The notes under the pieces: generated by a model
Seen by the model: only the letters and a program-made list of their open reading frames with translations
What the model was told of the DNA's origin: nothing
Databases searched by the model: none
Shown: positions 1-6,725 of the stretch, piece after piece
How positions within the stretch are numbered: position 1 is the stretch's first letter
Layout of the letters: every line of letters begins with the position of its first letter
Made by a program: the position numbers and the translations under genes
Source: Pelagophyceae sp. CCMP2097
Taxonomy: Eukaryota > Sar > Pelagophyceae
NCBI GenBank assembly: GCA_026770575.1
Contig: MU657200.1
Location: 57,469-69,791 of the forward strand
DNA: 12,323 nt
Reading direction: 5' to 3'

Positions 1-25
1 TTGCCCCTGGTAATCCTTCAATCAA

Positions 26-88
26 AGGACCCGAAGGGCCCTTGCCGTAAACTGACGTTGAATAAACGGCAAGGACCCTTCGGGTCCT
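26..88. repeat. Long near-perfect inverted repeat (23-nt arms)
   Basis: Arms 26-48 and 66-88 are reverse complements over 23 nt with a single mismatch, separated by 17 nt. Each arm is also internally self-complementary: 34-43 is a perfect 10-bp palindrome (AAGGGCCCTT), and 73-87 folds as GGACCC-TTC-GGGTCC. A transcript of either strand would form a stable long hairpin. Possible origins are a foldback or MITE-type remnant, a terminator or 3'-end structure, or a small-RNA precursor. No target-site duplication was identified. Confidence 0.85.
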
Positions 89-91
89 GAA

Positions 92-102
92 ACAATAATT
101 GT
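92..102. repeat. Short AT-rich palindrome
   Basis: ACAAT-A-ATTGT is a perfect 5-bp inverted repeat around a single central base. It lies 3 bases after the long 26-88 inverted repeat. It is weak on its own and listed because it belongs to the hairpin cluster. Confidence 0.5.
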
Positions 103-158
103 AAATAACGTTCGTGGAAAATTATTCCTTTTTTTCCGTCTATTTTCGGCAGTGGGCC

Positions 159-196
159 CCTCTTCTGAAGAGGCTCTTCACTCGCAGAGAAGAGCC
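159..196. repeat. Two overlapping hairpins
   Basis: CCTCTTC (159-165) and GAAGAGG (167-173) form a perfect 7-bp inverted repeat around one base. GGCTCTTC (172-179) and GAAGAGCC (189-196) form a perfect 8-bp inverted repeat with a 9-nt loop. The two share bases 172-173, so they are alternative or stacked structures. Both use the same CTCTTC core, which suggests local duplication. Confidence 0.7.
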
Positions 197-208
197 CACC
201 TTTGACTC

Positions 209-227
209 GGGTTTGACGGTCAAACCC
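209..227. repeat. 19-nt perfect palindrome
   Basis: GGGTTTGAC (209-217) and GTCAAACCC (219-227) are exact reverse complements around one central base. It is the fifth inverted repeat within about 200 bases. It could be a dimeric transcription-factor site or a hairpin; no known motif is recognised. Confidence 0.7.
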
Positions 228-414
228 CTTTGGGCCAGCCCCACCCAGGGTGGAACTTTTAAGCAAGCAAGGGAATTAAAGGCGTAAGTGCCAGTGCCAG
301 CTCCAGAGCCAGCTCGCCCGACGGTGTGGGACATCCCGCGCTCGGGCGACACGGCGAGGGCGAGGGATCCCGGGAACCCCAAAAACAGGCGCACAGAGCA
401 CGCGGAGCACGACG

Positions 415-1398
415 ATGGACGACCGGCCGCCAGCCACCGTGCCCAAGCCGTGCTCCGTCTGCGCCGCGCCGGGCGGCAGCTGGTGCACCAAGTGCAAATC
501 GCGCCACTACTGCTCCAGGGCGTGCCAGCGCGCCGACTGGTGCGCGCGCGGGCATAAGGCGCAGTGCAAGCAGCTCGCCACCGCGCGCCAGGACCGGCTC
601 GCCGCGCTGCAGACTGCGGCGGCGAGCCTCACCGTCGAGAACTCTGGCGTCGTGCCGGCCGCGGCCGCGGCGGCGCGCGACGGCGCCTTCGACTGGCGCG
701 GCGGCTGCGCCATTTGCCTCGACGCGCTCCCGCTCGGCGACGCAACGAGGACTTTTTACGAGTGCTGCTGCCAACAACTGTGCACGGGATGCCATGTAAA
801 GTGCCGCGAGTACGACGACCGGTGCCCGCTCTGCCGATCGCTGGCCCCCACGTCGGCTGTCGAGCGGCTGCGCCGCTTACAACTTCACGTGGACAAGGGG
901 AACGCCACCGCGCAGCTGCAGCTTGCGGACGCGTGCTACCGCGGGTGTCACCCCATGGGCCTCAAGAAGAGCGTGACGCGGGCGGCCCAGCTCTACGAGG
1001 CCGCCGCGGCGCAAGGGCACGCAGATGCTCAGTTTAAGCTGGGATCGTGTTACGAACGCGGCGACGGCGTCAAGCTCAACCTCAAGACCGCCGCGCAGTG
1101 GCTTCGACGCGCGGCGGAGCGAGGGCATCCGGACGCCCAGAATAATCTCGGCAATGCATGCCACGAGGGCGAGGGTGTGGCGCAGTCGTACGCCGAAGCC
1201 GTAAAGTGGTTCCGGCTCGCCGCGGCGCAGGGCAACCCCGACGCAAACATTTGCCTCGGCGCATGCTACGCAGAGGGCCACGGCGTGCCGCTGGACCTCC
1301 ACGAGTCGCTGCGCTTCTACAAGCGCGCCGCGGCGACGGGGGACCCCGAAGCCGCGCTGCTGGCCGTGAAAGTCTCGCGCGCGCTCGCGCGAGAATGA
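415..1398 (+). CDS. MYND finger, RING-like and Sel1-repeat protein
   Basis: The 327-residue product looks like an intronless adaptor or ubiquitin-ligase-type protein. Residues 13-51 form a complete MYND zinc finger with ligands C13, C16, C24, C27, C33, C37, H47 and C51. Residues 98-140 form a RING-like cysteine cluster (CAIC, a CCC run at 117-119, C123/C126, final CPLC at 137-140); one canonical histidine position appears to be replaced by cysteine. From about 164 to 308 there are four Sel1-like repeats of 34-36 residues with the A-x-x-x-L-G-x-x-Y-x-x-G pattern. MYND fingers and Sel1 repeats bind proteins and RINGs usually recruit E2 enzymes, so a scaffold or E3 role is inferred; the substrate is unknown. 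The ATG at 415 opens directly onto the MYND finger. The gene converges with the P-loop gene ending at 1650. Confidence 0.88.
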   Translation: MDDRPPATVPKPCSVCAAPGGSWCTKCKSRHYCSRACQRADWCARGHKAQCKQLATARQDRLAALQTAAASLTVENSGVVPAAAAAARDGAFDWRGGCAICLDALPLGDATRTFYECCCQQLCTGCHVKCREYDDRCPLCRSLAPTSAVERLRRLQLHVDKGNATAQLQLADACYRGCHPMGLKKSVTRAAQLYEAAAAQGHADAQFKLGSCYERGDGVKLNLKTAAQWLRRAAERGHPDAQNNLGNACHEGEGVAQSYAEAVKWFRLAAAQGNPDANICLGACYAEGHGVPLDLHESLRFYKRAAATGDPEAALLAVKVSRALARE

Positions 1399-1649
1399 GG
1401 GAGATGAAAACGTGGCCGCCTTCTGCCGCCGCCGCTCCCCGTCGACGCCCAGCCGCTCGAGGCCACCGACCCCCGCGGACAGGACCCATCTCAACTCATT
1501 TCGCAAACCCATCTCGCACCGTGTCCGCCCTTAAGGCGAGCGTGCCTCGGATTCCCCCACGGGGCCATAAAGTCGCCCCCGGGCCCGCCGTCGGGGGAAT
1601 CACCCGGCTTAGAGCTCGAGGCGTGCCCATGGCTGGTGCAGCGCGGTCG
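1399..1649. other. Convergent intergenic spacer
   Basis: About 250 bases lie between two convergent stop codons. The spacer is GC-rich with C- and G-runs and holds the 3' ends of both neighbouring transcripts. I see no recognisable gene, RNA or repeat. Confidence 0.5.
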
Positions 1650-2868
1650 CTACGCTGCTTGGCGCCGCGCGCCAAAGGAGAAGACGTCGCTGCCGGCGCC
1701 TAGTTGTACGAGTGCCAAGTCGCCGGGTTTGCGCTTCCGACGGACCTCGGGCGGAGACGGTCCAGGGGTCGTCTGCGCGGGCGGTGACGAGGACGCGCGC
1801 CTTGCGCCAGTGGTCCCATTTCGCGTCGTTTTCGACGGCTGCAAAGACGCGCTTCGAGTCCGCCTCGACGCCCGGCAGCGCAGACGGGCCTAGGCGCGCG
1901 GTCCGGCGTGGCCGCGCGGCGCCGGGCGCACCGTAGGGCCCGCCTGCGTTTGCGCGGATCACGGCGTCGGCAGAGCCTTGCGAGAGGGCCTTTAACCCGT
2001 CCGACATCTCGCGGCGCATGCGCTCGTCGACGCTCGTCTGGGCGAAGGAAATGTCATTGACCTCAAAGTTGAGGACGAGCTTGTTGTACTCTTGGCCGGG
2101 GAAGAAATGCTCGACGTACTCGAACATTGCGACATCTCTGCCTGAAGTTTCGACAAGAATGTTCATCTTCCGCTCCTTGGCGTCGAGGAGCAGCCTCGCG
2201 CCGACGATCTCCGCGAAAGTGCGGTACCTCGCGAAGATGGCGTCCTTCCGGAGCGCGTAGGGCTCGAGGTTCGGGATGGCGTAGAGCCTGGAAAACTCCG
2301 AATTTGCAACGGTAGCCATCACGAAGTCCAGCTGCCGAAAGAAGCTGTTGCCGCCGACGGGGAGGTCCAGGTCCTCGCCCAAAGCCTGGCGGAGGACCTG
2401 CGGGAACCAGGGCTCGTAGACTGTTGAGGTCTTTCTTATACCGTTGACGCCAGTCACCAAAACCACCCACGGCTTGCCAGCCCGCTGCGACGTCGCCGCT
2501 TCGGCGCTGGCCCAGTTGCCGCCGACCAAAGCGCGCGAGAAGAGCGAAGAAGGGATGATGGCGGCCAGAGCTTGGGCGGCTCTTTCTGTGCGTGCCCAGT
2601 CCTTGTGCGTCAGATGGGCAGACTCCTGCAGCAACAAACGCATCGCATCCACCGATTCGACGGAAAGGCCGACGCCGACGAGCGATGCGATGGCGTCGTC
2701 GAGCTCCGCGGCCGAGAACGGCGTTTCGGCGGCGGCGGCGGCTTTCATCGATGCCGTCCGATCCGACATGTCTCCGCTGGCGAGCCGCGCCGTCGAGCCG
2801 CGACGCGCGGGGCCGCGCTGCAGGCTCCGCGCCACGCCCGCCAGCAGCAGCAGCCCGAGCCTGCGCAT
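1650..2868 (-). CDS. Zeta-toxin-like P-loop NTPase/kinase domain protein
   Basis: The core is a P-loop at residues 140-147 (GVNGIRKT) after a hydrophobic beta strand (WVVLVT), and a strand ending in ILVETSGRD at about 237-245. This order resembles zeta-toxin-like or polynucleotide-kinase-like ATPases. A free-standing eukaryotic copy need not be a toxin and its substrate is unknown. Residues 1-20 are hydrophobic and arginine-rich, suggesting a signal or organelle-targeting peptide; a second Met at 34 is possible. The frame runs open to 1609, but I prefer an intron at 1700-1745 (donor GTCCGT, acceptor ACTAG). It joins the main exon (1746-2868) to a last exon (1650-1699) ending in a GSDVFSFGARRQAA tail, giving 390 residues. 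A second 42-nt in-frame intron at 1890-1931 (GTGCGC...CTAG) is possible. The family call is moderate; the exact C-terminus is uncertain. Confidence 0.7.
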
Positions 2869-3113
2869 CGAAGCGCTACTCCACGACTCTAGATCGCGCG
2901 CGGAAATTCGAAATTTGGCGATAAGATGAGCTAGTTGCCAAGGCTTACTAGGCTACTGTGTGCTACTAGTAGCCGAGCCGCGTCCGACGAGCTGTTCCCT
3001 CCCGAGGGAGCACGTCAGAAACCTCGCGCCCTCGTCGCCAGAGCCCGCAGCCGGGCGCCAACCGCCAAGGTCCGAGATGGGGCCTCTACGGCAGCCGCGT
3101 TGGTGGTTCCAGT
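2869..3113. other. Intergenic region upstream of the P-loop gene, with palindromes
   Basis: About 245 bases separate the stop of the MUS81-like gene from the start of the P-loop gene, both on the minus strand. The interval must contain the P-loop gene promoter and the MUS81-like 3' end. Next to the P-loop start is a small AT-rich island (about 2903-2925) with AAATT-CGA-AATTT symmetry. GGCTACT (2951-2957) pairs with AGTAGCC (2968-2974), and 2964-2973 is a perfect palindrome (CTACTAGTAG). No gene is seen. Confidence 0.5.
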
Positions 3114-4232
3114 TTAGGCGGCCATGGCCCCATCGGGCTTGGGCCCAAAGGCCTGAAAAACGTGGCGCGACGTCGCCGCGCCGACGAGGGGTTCGAGAAG
3201 GAGTTCGGCGCGCGCGGGCCCGGCCGCTCGGTAGGCGTTGGTGAGCGCGTGCATCGTTTGATAGGCCTCTAAGACTTTTGCAGTTTTCTTGGGCCCGCAG
3301 CCCGGAACTTGCAGCAGCATCCACGCAAAGACTTGCGACACCGTCGTCGCGCAGGCCTTGGCGGCGCGCTTCTGGAAAGATTCAAACAACTCGCCCGGTG
3401 TGTCGCCGCACCTCGCGAGCTTCCTCGCCAGCGCGGCGTGCAGCGCGGCGAGCGCGGAAATGGTCCCGTGGACGTCGCGCGTGCGCAAGACGTGCAGGCC
3501 GTCGACGGTCCTTGTCGAGACGAGAGCTTGTTCTAGAGTCGCCTTTGGCATGACGTCTTGCTCCGAAAAATTGCCCTCGACGAGGTAGACGCCTCTTACG
3601 CCGAGTTGCGCCAGGCGCCGTTTCTGCTCGACGTAGCGGCCGTCCGCTATGGACTTCGCCAGATCAGAAGCAGTTTTGCGTTCGACGACGCACTCGCGCA
3701 AGACGCGCTCCTCGACGCCTGAACGCGCGACCCAGACCATGTCGCCGACTGCGAGGTGCCGCACCTCGCAGGCCACGCCTTTTTGCAATAAAGAGGCCTC
3801 CATCACGTCCTTGCACTTCTCGCGTGCGTCCACCAGCAGCACCAGCCGCCACGCGCCGGTCGCGGGGGGCGCCAATTCCATGGCGTCGTCGTCGTCGTCC
3901 GTCGGGACGTCGACGTCGGGCGAGTTGAAGAGGTCGGCGTTGATGGGTGTTGTTGTAGTCTTCAAAGCCGGCGGGAGCCTCGCGGGGGCGAGGCGCGTCG
4001 CAGTGGCCGCGCGCACGATCTTCACGGCGAGCGCGGCGCCGACGCCGGCGAGGGCTTGGGCCGCGTCGACGGTGTCGATGTAATCGTCGCACGCCGCGAG
4101 CGACTGCGCGGCGCGGAGCATGCCGTGCCGCAGGCGCGGCTGCGCCGCCGCCGCGCGGCCGTGGTGCGCCTCTTGAACCAACGCGTCGACGCCGGGCTGA
4201 TTCCCGGCGACAACCGCGCGGAGGCGCACCAT
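3114..4232 (-). CDS. MUS81: MUS81-type structure-specific endonuclease, catalytic subunit
   Basis: MUS81 pairs with EME1/EME2 in the nucleus to cut 3'-flaps, stalled forks and nicked Holliday junctions. This 372-residue product begins with a helix-hairpin-helix region (about 10-75, including YIDTVDAAQALAGVG), as at the MUS81 N-terminus. An ERCC4/XPF nuclease domain follows (about 129-275). Its catalytic signature is complete: VDAREK (D135, R137, E138), G163-D164, then E184-R185-K186 and D190 (ERKxxxD). A C-terminal (HhH)2 domain starts near 300 (LLQVPGCGPKKTAKVLEAY at 306-324). Only about 50 residues, with an acidic run (TDDDDD), separate the N-terminal HhH from the nuclease, so the winged-helix domain of animal MUS81 seems absent. 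The gene looks intronless and starts 229-355 bp from the divergent EME1-like gene. XPF and FANCM-type proteins are less likely because there is no helicase domain. Confidence 0.92.
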   Translation of the reverse strand: MVRLRAVVAGNQPGVDALVQEAHHGRAAAAQPRLRHGMLRAAQSLAACDDYIDTVDAAQALAGVGAALAVKIVRAATATRLAPARLPPALKTTTTPINADLFNSPDVDVPTDDDDDAMELAPPATGAWRLVLLVDAREKCKDVMEASLLQKGVACEVRHLAVGDMVWVARSGVEERVLRECVVERKTASDLAKSIADGRYVEQKRRLAQLGVRGVYLVEGNFSEQDVMPKATLEQALVSTRTVDGLHVLRTRDVHGTISALAALHAALARKLARCGDTPGELFESFQKRAAKACATTVSQVFAWMLLQVPGCGPKKTAKVLEAYQTMHALTNAYRAAGPARAELLLEPLVGAATSRHVFQAFGPKPDGAMAA

Positions 4233-4587
4233 CGCGCCGCGACTCCGGGGCGCCTCTTCCTGGGGCCGAATTCAAGGCCGGCCGTGCCACGCCCACTGGC
4301 CCCGCTGGCCGCCCTAGCGGACGAAGACGGTTGTAGTGGGCCCGGGAGCCGCCGTGGGGCGCTCCTCGCCCGGCCAGCGCGCAGCGCAGCGCTCGTCGGC
4401 GCGCAGGAGGCCAAACGGAAAATCAGGGTTGGGATTTCTTCAAGTCGCCTCTTGACGCGGCATGTCAGACGTTTGCCGCGCGCGGCCGACGGGTGCGTTG
4501 GGGCACTCGTTGGGGCCGCGCCACCTCTGCGCCTCCTTTGCGGCGGGGGCGCGTCCGGGTTTACGCGCTCTCCCGGGCTCCGCCGCC
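4233..4587. promoter_or_regulatory. Putative bidirectional promoter between MUS81 and EME1
   Basis: This interval separates the two divergent start codons and must hold the promoters and 5' leaders of both genes. It is 355 bp if EME1 starts at 4588 and 229 bp if it starts at 4462. It is GC-rich with one AT-richer patch at about 4420-4445 that could be a core promoter. An E2F-type octamer TTTGCCGC (consensus TTTSSCGC) lies at 4472-4479. Bidirectional activity is inferred from geometry; no TATA box is recognised. Confidence 0.55.
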
Positions 4588-6228
4588 ATGCCGAAGCTGA
4601 TGGCGCTGCCGCAGAGGCGGAGCATCGTGGATCTTTGTGCGTCGTCCGACGACGACTCGGGCGGAGAGAGCGACTCGACCATCGACTTCGCCGTCGCCAC
4701 CGAGACGGCCGTCCCGCAGCGGCGAGCGCACGGACGAAACGACGACGTCGTCGACCTCTGCGACTCTTCGGACGGCGAGGACGCGCCCGCCGCCGCGCAC
4801 ACGGCGCCGCGGACGGCGCCTCGGACGGCGGCTGCGCCACGGACGGCGACGCGGCCGAGAACGGTGTCGCGGACGAATGCGCCGCAGACGCCGGTGCACG
4901 CGGCACCGGAGGATCCGTGGGGCTGGCTCGCCTCGCCCACGCCCGCGCGGGCGCGTCCGACGACCCTCGTGCGCGCGCGTCCGACGACGCCGGCGGACCA
5001 GGCGCGTCCAAGAACGTTGGCGCGCCGCGCGGACCCGGACGGCGACGCTGCAGCGCCCACCGGCATACCGGCGGCGCATCGCATGCTCCAAGACGAAAAC
5101 GGCGGCAACAGCGCGCCCGCCGCCGCGCGCGCGGTCCGCACCGCGCCCGCCCCCGCACCCGCGCTTCAGCGGATTATCCCTGACGACGAGAACGTCGACG
5201 ACGACACGCCGTGGTACCTCTCGGACAAGGCCGCCGCGCGGCCGCCTGCGCGGGCGCCGCTGGCTGCGTCGTGTCAGGAAACCGTGGGCGGCCGCGCCGG
5301 CGCGGCGGCGACGCGCGACGCCGTCAAGTCGGCGAAGGCCGCGGCCAAGGCCGATGAGAAAATTTTGCGCGACGTGGCGAAGGCAGAGGCGAAGCGACTT
5401 TTGACCAATGAGAAGTTGGAAGAGAAAAGGCTTCGCGGCGGCTTCGCGGACCAAGAGATCCGCGTCCACGTCATCGGTGAGAGCCGCGGCGTCGCCGAGG
5501 CCTGCAAAGCAAAGGGCTACCGCGTCTTCGAGCAGCCGGGCGGCGCGCCGCCGTGCGTCTGGTGGAGCCGGACCGAAGTGTCGTCCAACGTTGCCGTCAC
5601 CGCGCTCGCGGTCCAAGTCGTCGACGCCTCTTGGCTCGTCGAAGCGTGCGACCGCGGCGACGCCTCGGACTTTATAGCCGCGGAAGTTATGCGGATGTCT
5701 CGGGGCGCGGCCAAGTTCCGGCCGAGGCGCCTTTTATTGGCCTACGTCGGACTCGACGGCGCCATGGCCGCGGCGCAGCGCCGCGGCGCGTCGCCGGACG
5801 CGGGCGACCGCGTGCAAAAGGCTCTGGCGGCGCTGTTTATAGATCACGGAGTGGAGCCGTGCGCTTTCGACACACCAGCTGCTTTGGTCACCTTCGTCGC
5901 CGCGACCACAGCGGCTCTGGCTCGCGCGCCCTACGCCGCCGCGGGGCGGTCCGAACTCGACGTGGCGCCGCGATCGCGCTTGGCGGCCGTCGAGGGCGGC
6001 GGCGGCGCGGACGCGTGGCTGAGGGCGCTCGCGGTTATTCCAGGAGTAGGCGACGCAAAGGCGCGCAATCTCGCCGAATCGTTCCCGACGCCGGCAGACG
6101 TCGCGCAAGCCGGCATCGAAGTCCTCGAAAGTGCGTTTGGGACGCAGCGGCGGGAAAGGCATCTGGCGCGCGTACTTTTGAAGGTTTTTGGGGCGACAGA
6201 CCCGGACACCAAAATCGCAGACGCGTGA
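4588..6228 (+). CDS. EME1: EME1-type non-catalytic partner of MUS81
   Basis: EME1 carries a catalytically dead XPF-like fold that dimerises with MUS81. The 546-residue product starts with two SUMO-interacting motifs in acidic/serine context: SIVDLCASSDDD (12-23) and DDVVDLCDSSDGED (52-65). A disordered Arg/Thr/Pro/Ala-rich stretch (about 71-145) and a Lys/Glu/Ala-rich probable coiled coil (about 245-285) follow. The pseudo-nuclease region (about 290-455) lacks VDxRE and ERKxxxD but keeps EME1-like landmarks: a conserved-looking VWWSR patch and the helix TFVAATTAALARAPY. A C-terminal HhH region contains WLRALAVIPGVGDAKA and the FPTP turn (477-502). I prefer ATG 4588 for its GCCGCC-ATG context and because the SIM follows at once; an in-frame ATG at 4462 would add 42 residues of low-quality sequence. 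EME2 or another XPF paralogue is possible, but EME1 fits best. Confidence 0.85.
   Translation: MPKLMALPQRRSIVDLCASSDDDSGGESDSTIDFAVATETAVPQRRAHGRNDDVVDLCDSSDGEDAPAAAHTAPRTAPRTAAAPRTATRPRTVSRTNAPQTPVHAAPEDPWGWLASPTPARARPTTLVRARPTTPADQARPRTLARRADPDGDAAAPTGIPAAHRMLQDENGGNSAPAAARAVRTAPAPAPALQRIIPDDENVDDDTPWYLSDKAAARPPARAPLAASCQETVGGRAGAAATRDAVKSAKAAAKADEKILRDVAKAEAKRLLTNEKLEEKRLRGGFADQEIRVHVIGESRGVAEACKAKGYRVFEQPGGAPPCVWWSRTEVSSNVAVTALAVQVVDASWLVEACDRGDASDFIAAEVMRMSRGAAKFRPRRLLLAYVGLDGAMAAAQRRGASPDAGDRVQKALAALFIDHGVEPCAFDTPAALVTFVAATTAALARAPYAAAGRSELDVAPRSRLAAVEGGGGADAWLRALAVIPGVGDAKARNLAESFPTPADVAQAGIEVLESAFGTQRRERHLARVLLKVFGATDPDTKIADA
4798..5022 (+). repeat. Degenerate Arg-Thr-Pro-rich coding repeat inside EME1
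   Basis: Residues about 71-145 of the EME1-like protein consist of degenerate APRT/RTAP and RARPTT units, encoded by recurring CGGACGGC-type DNA. The region looks intrinsically disordered and probably varies in length between strains. An in-frame 33-nt segment from about 4969 begins GTGCGC and ends CCAG, so a small in-frame intron here cannot be excluded. Confidence 0.5.
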
Positions 6229-6251
6229 CCTTTGTAATAACATCGCTTTCT

Positions 6252-6269
6252 TGTCACAGATGTCACAGA
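6252..6269. repeat. Perfect 9-bp tandem duplication (TGTCACAGA x2)
   Basis: Two exact adjacent copies of TGTCACAGA lie just downstream of the EME1 stop codon. This could be a slippage product or a paired protein-binding site. Confidence 0.6.
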
Positions 6270-6404
6270 GGCGCCGCAGCCAGAGCTCAGCGGCCTCGAG
6301 GAGCCTATAGGAGCCTGCCAGGCAGTGCTGGAGGATCCGATTGCAAGGTCAAAAGACCTCCCAAATTGGGCGATAAGAACGGCACGCGCGCGGCGGCCCC
6401 ACAG

Positions 6405-6451
6405 TGTGGACGCCAGGCAGGTGCATCTGTGGACGCCGGGGCAGGTGCATC
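6405..6451. repeat. Two-copy tandem repeat, 23/24-bp unit
   Basis: Copy one (6405-6427) and copy two (6428-6451) are directly adjacent. Both start TGTGGACGCC and end GGCAGGTGCATC, differing only in a short A versus GG stretch in the middle. It is an imperfect tandem duplication in non-coding DNA about 275 bases upstream of the next gene. It may be an incipient minisatellite or a duplicated regulatory site. Confidence 0.75.
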
Positions 6452-6725
6452 GAAGTGCGACGGCCTACTAATTTTAGTAGCCTCAGTGGAGTGCATAACA
6501 GAAGAAGAGGCCAGCTGTTTCTTCTCGTCGATGCGAAGGCCGAGGCTTCACGCGCGGCTAGGTCGTTTCAAAACCTCGCGCCATGGCGTGCGGCGATCAG
6601 TCATGGGACCCCTCGCGCGGACCGGCGTCTCGCATGCCGGCCACTTGAGCCGACGAGACGTGGGGCCCCTCGCGCTTGCGTCGTCGCTCGCGTGCGGCCA
6701 CGCGTTTGGCAGGCTCGAGGACAAG

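Larger units (their letters stand above)
1..414. other. AT-richer non-coding left flank, rich in inverted repeats
   Basis: I see no convincing coding region here. The first about 280 bases are clearly less GC-rich than the rest of the window and include T-rich and A-rich runs (for example around 92-145). They carry at least five separate inverted repeats, listed individually. The part next to the gene at 415 (about 280-414) returns to high GC and is probably its promoter and 5' leader. Several frames stay open here but have no recognisable protein character. The segment could be the 3' end of a gene outside the window, a decayed mobile element or a structured non-coding transcript; nothing visible decides between these. 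Confidence 0.6.
6229..6725. other. Intergenic region between EME1 and the NLS protein gene
   Basis: About 500 bases hold the EME1 3' end and the upstream region of the next gene. CCTTTGTA directly follows the EME1 stop (6229-6236), and a tandem duplication of TGTCACAGA lies at 6252-6269. A 23/24-bp tandem duplication occurs at 6405-6451. A perfect hairpin CTACTAA-TT-TTAGTAG is at 6465-6480. The long open frames crossing the region have no protein character. Confidence 0.5.

Noticed and set aside
4022..5183. Long open frames on both strands over the MUS81/EME1 junction (more than 370 codons each)
   Set aside because: They are rich in Arg, Ala, Pro and Gly with no motif, and overlap two well-supported genes. 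High GC suppresses stop codons in shadow frames.
5611..5664. BRCT-like phrase VVDASWLVEACDRG in the EME1 protein
   Set aside because: It resembles the last BRCT helix, but no complete BRCT fold precedes it. The surrounding order fits the EME1 pseudo-nuclease better.
2911..6378. Shared AAATT(T/G)GGCGATAAGA 16-mer at 2911-2926 and 6363-6378
   Set aside because: One such near-match is about what chance would give across all pairs in a window this long, and the two sites have different orientation and distance to genes.
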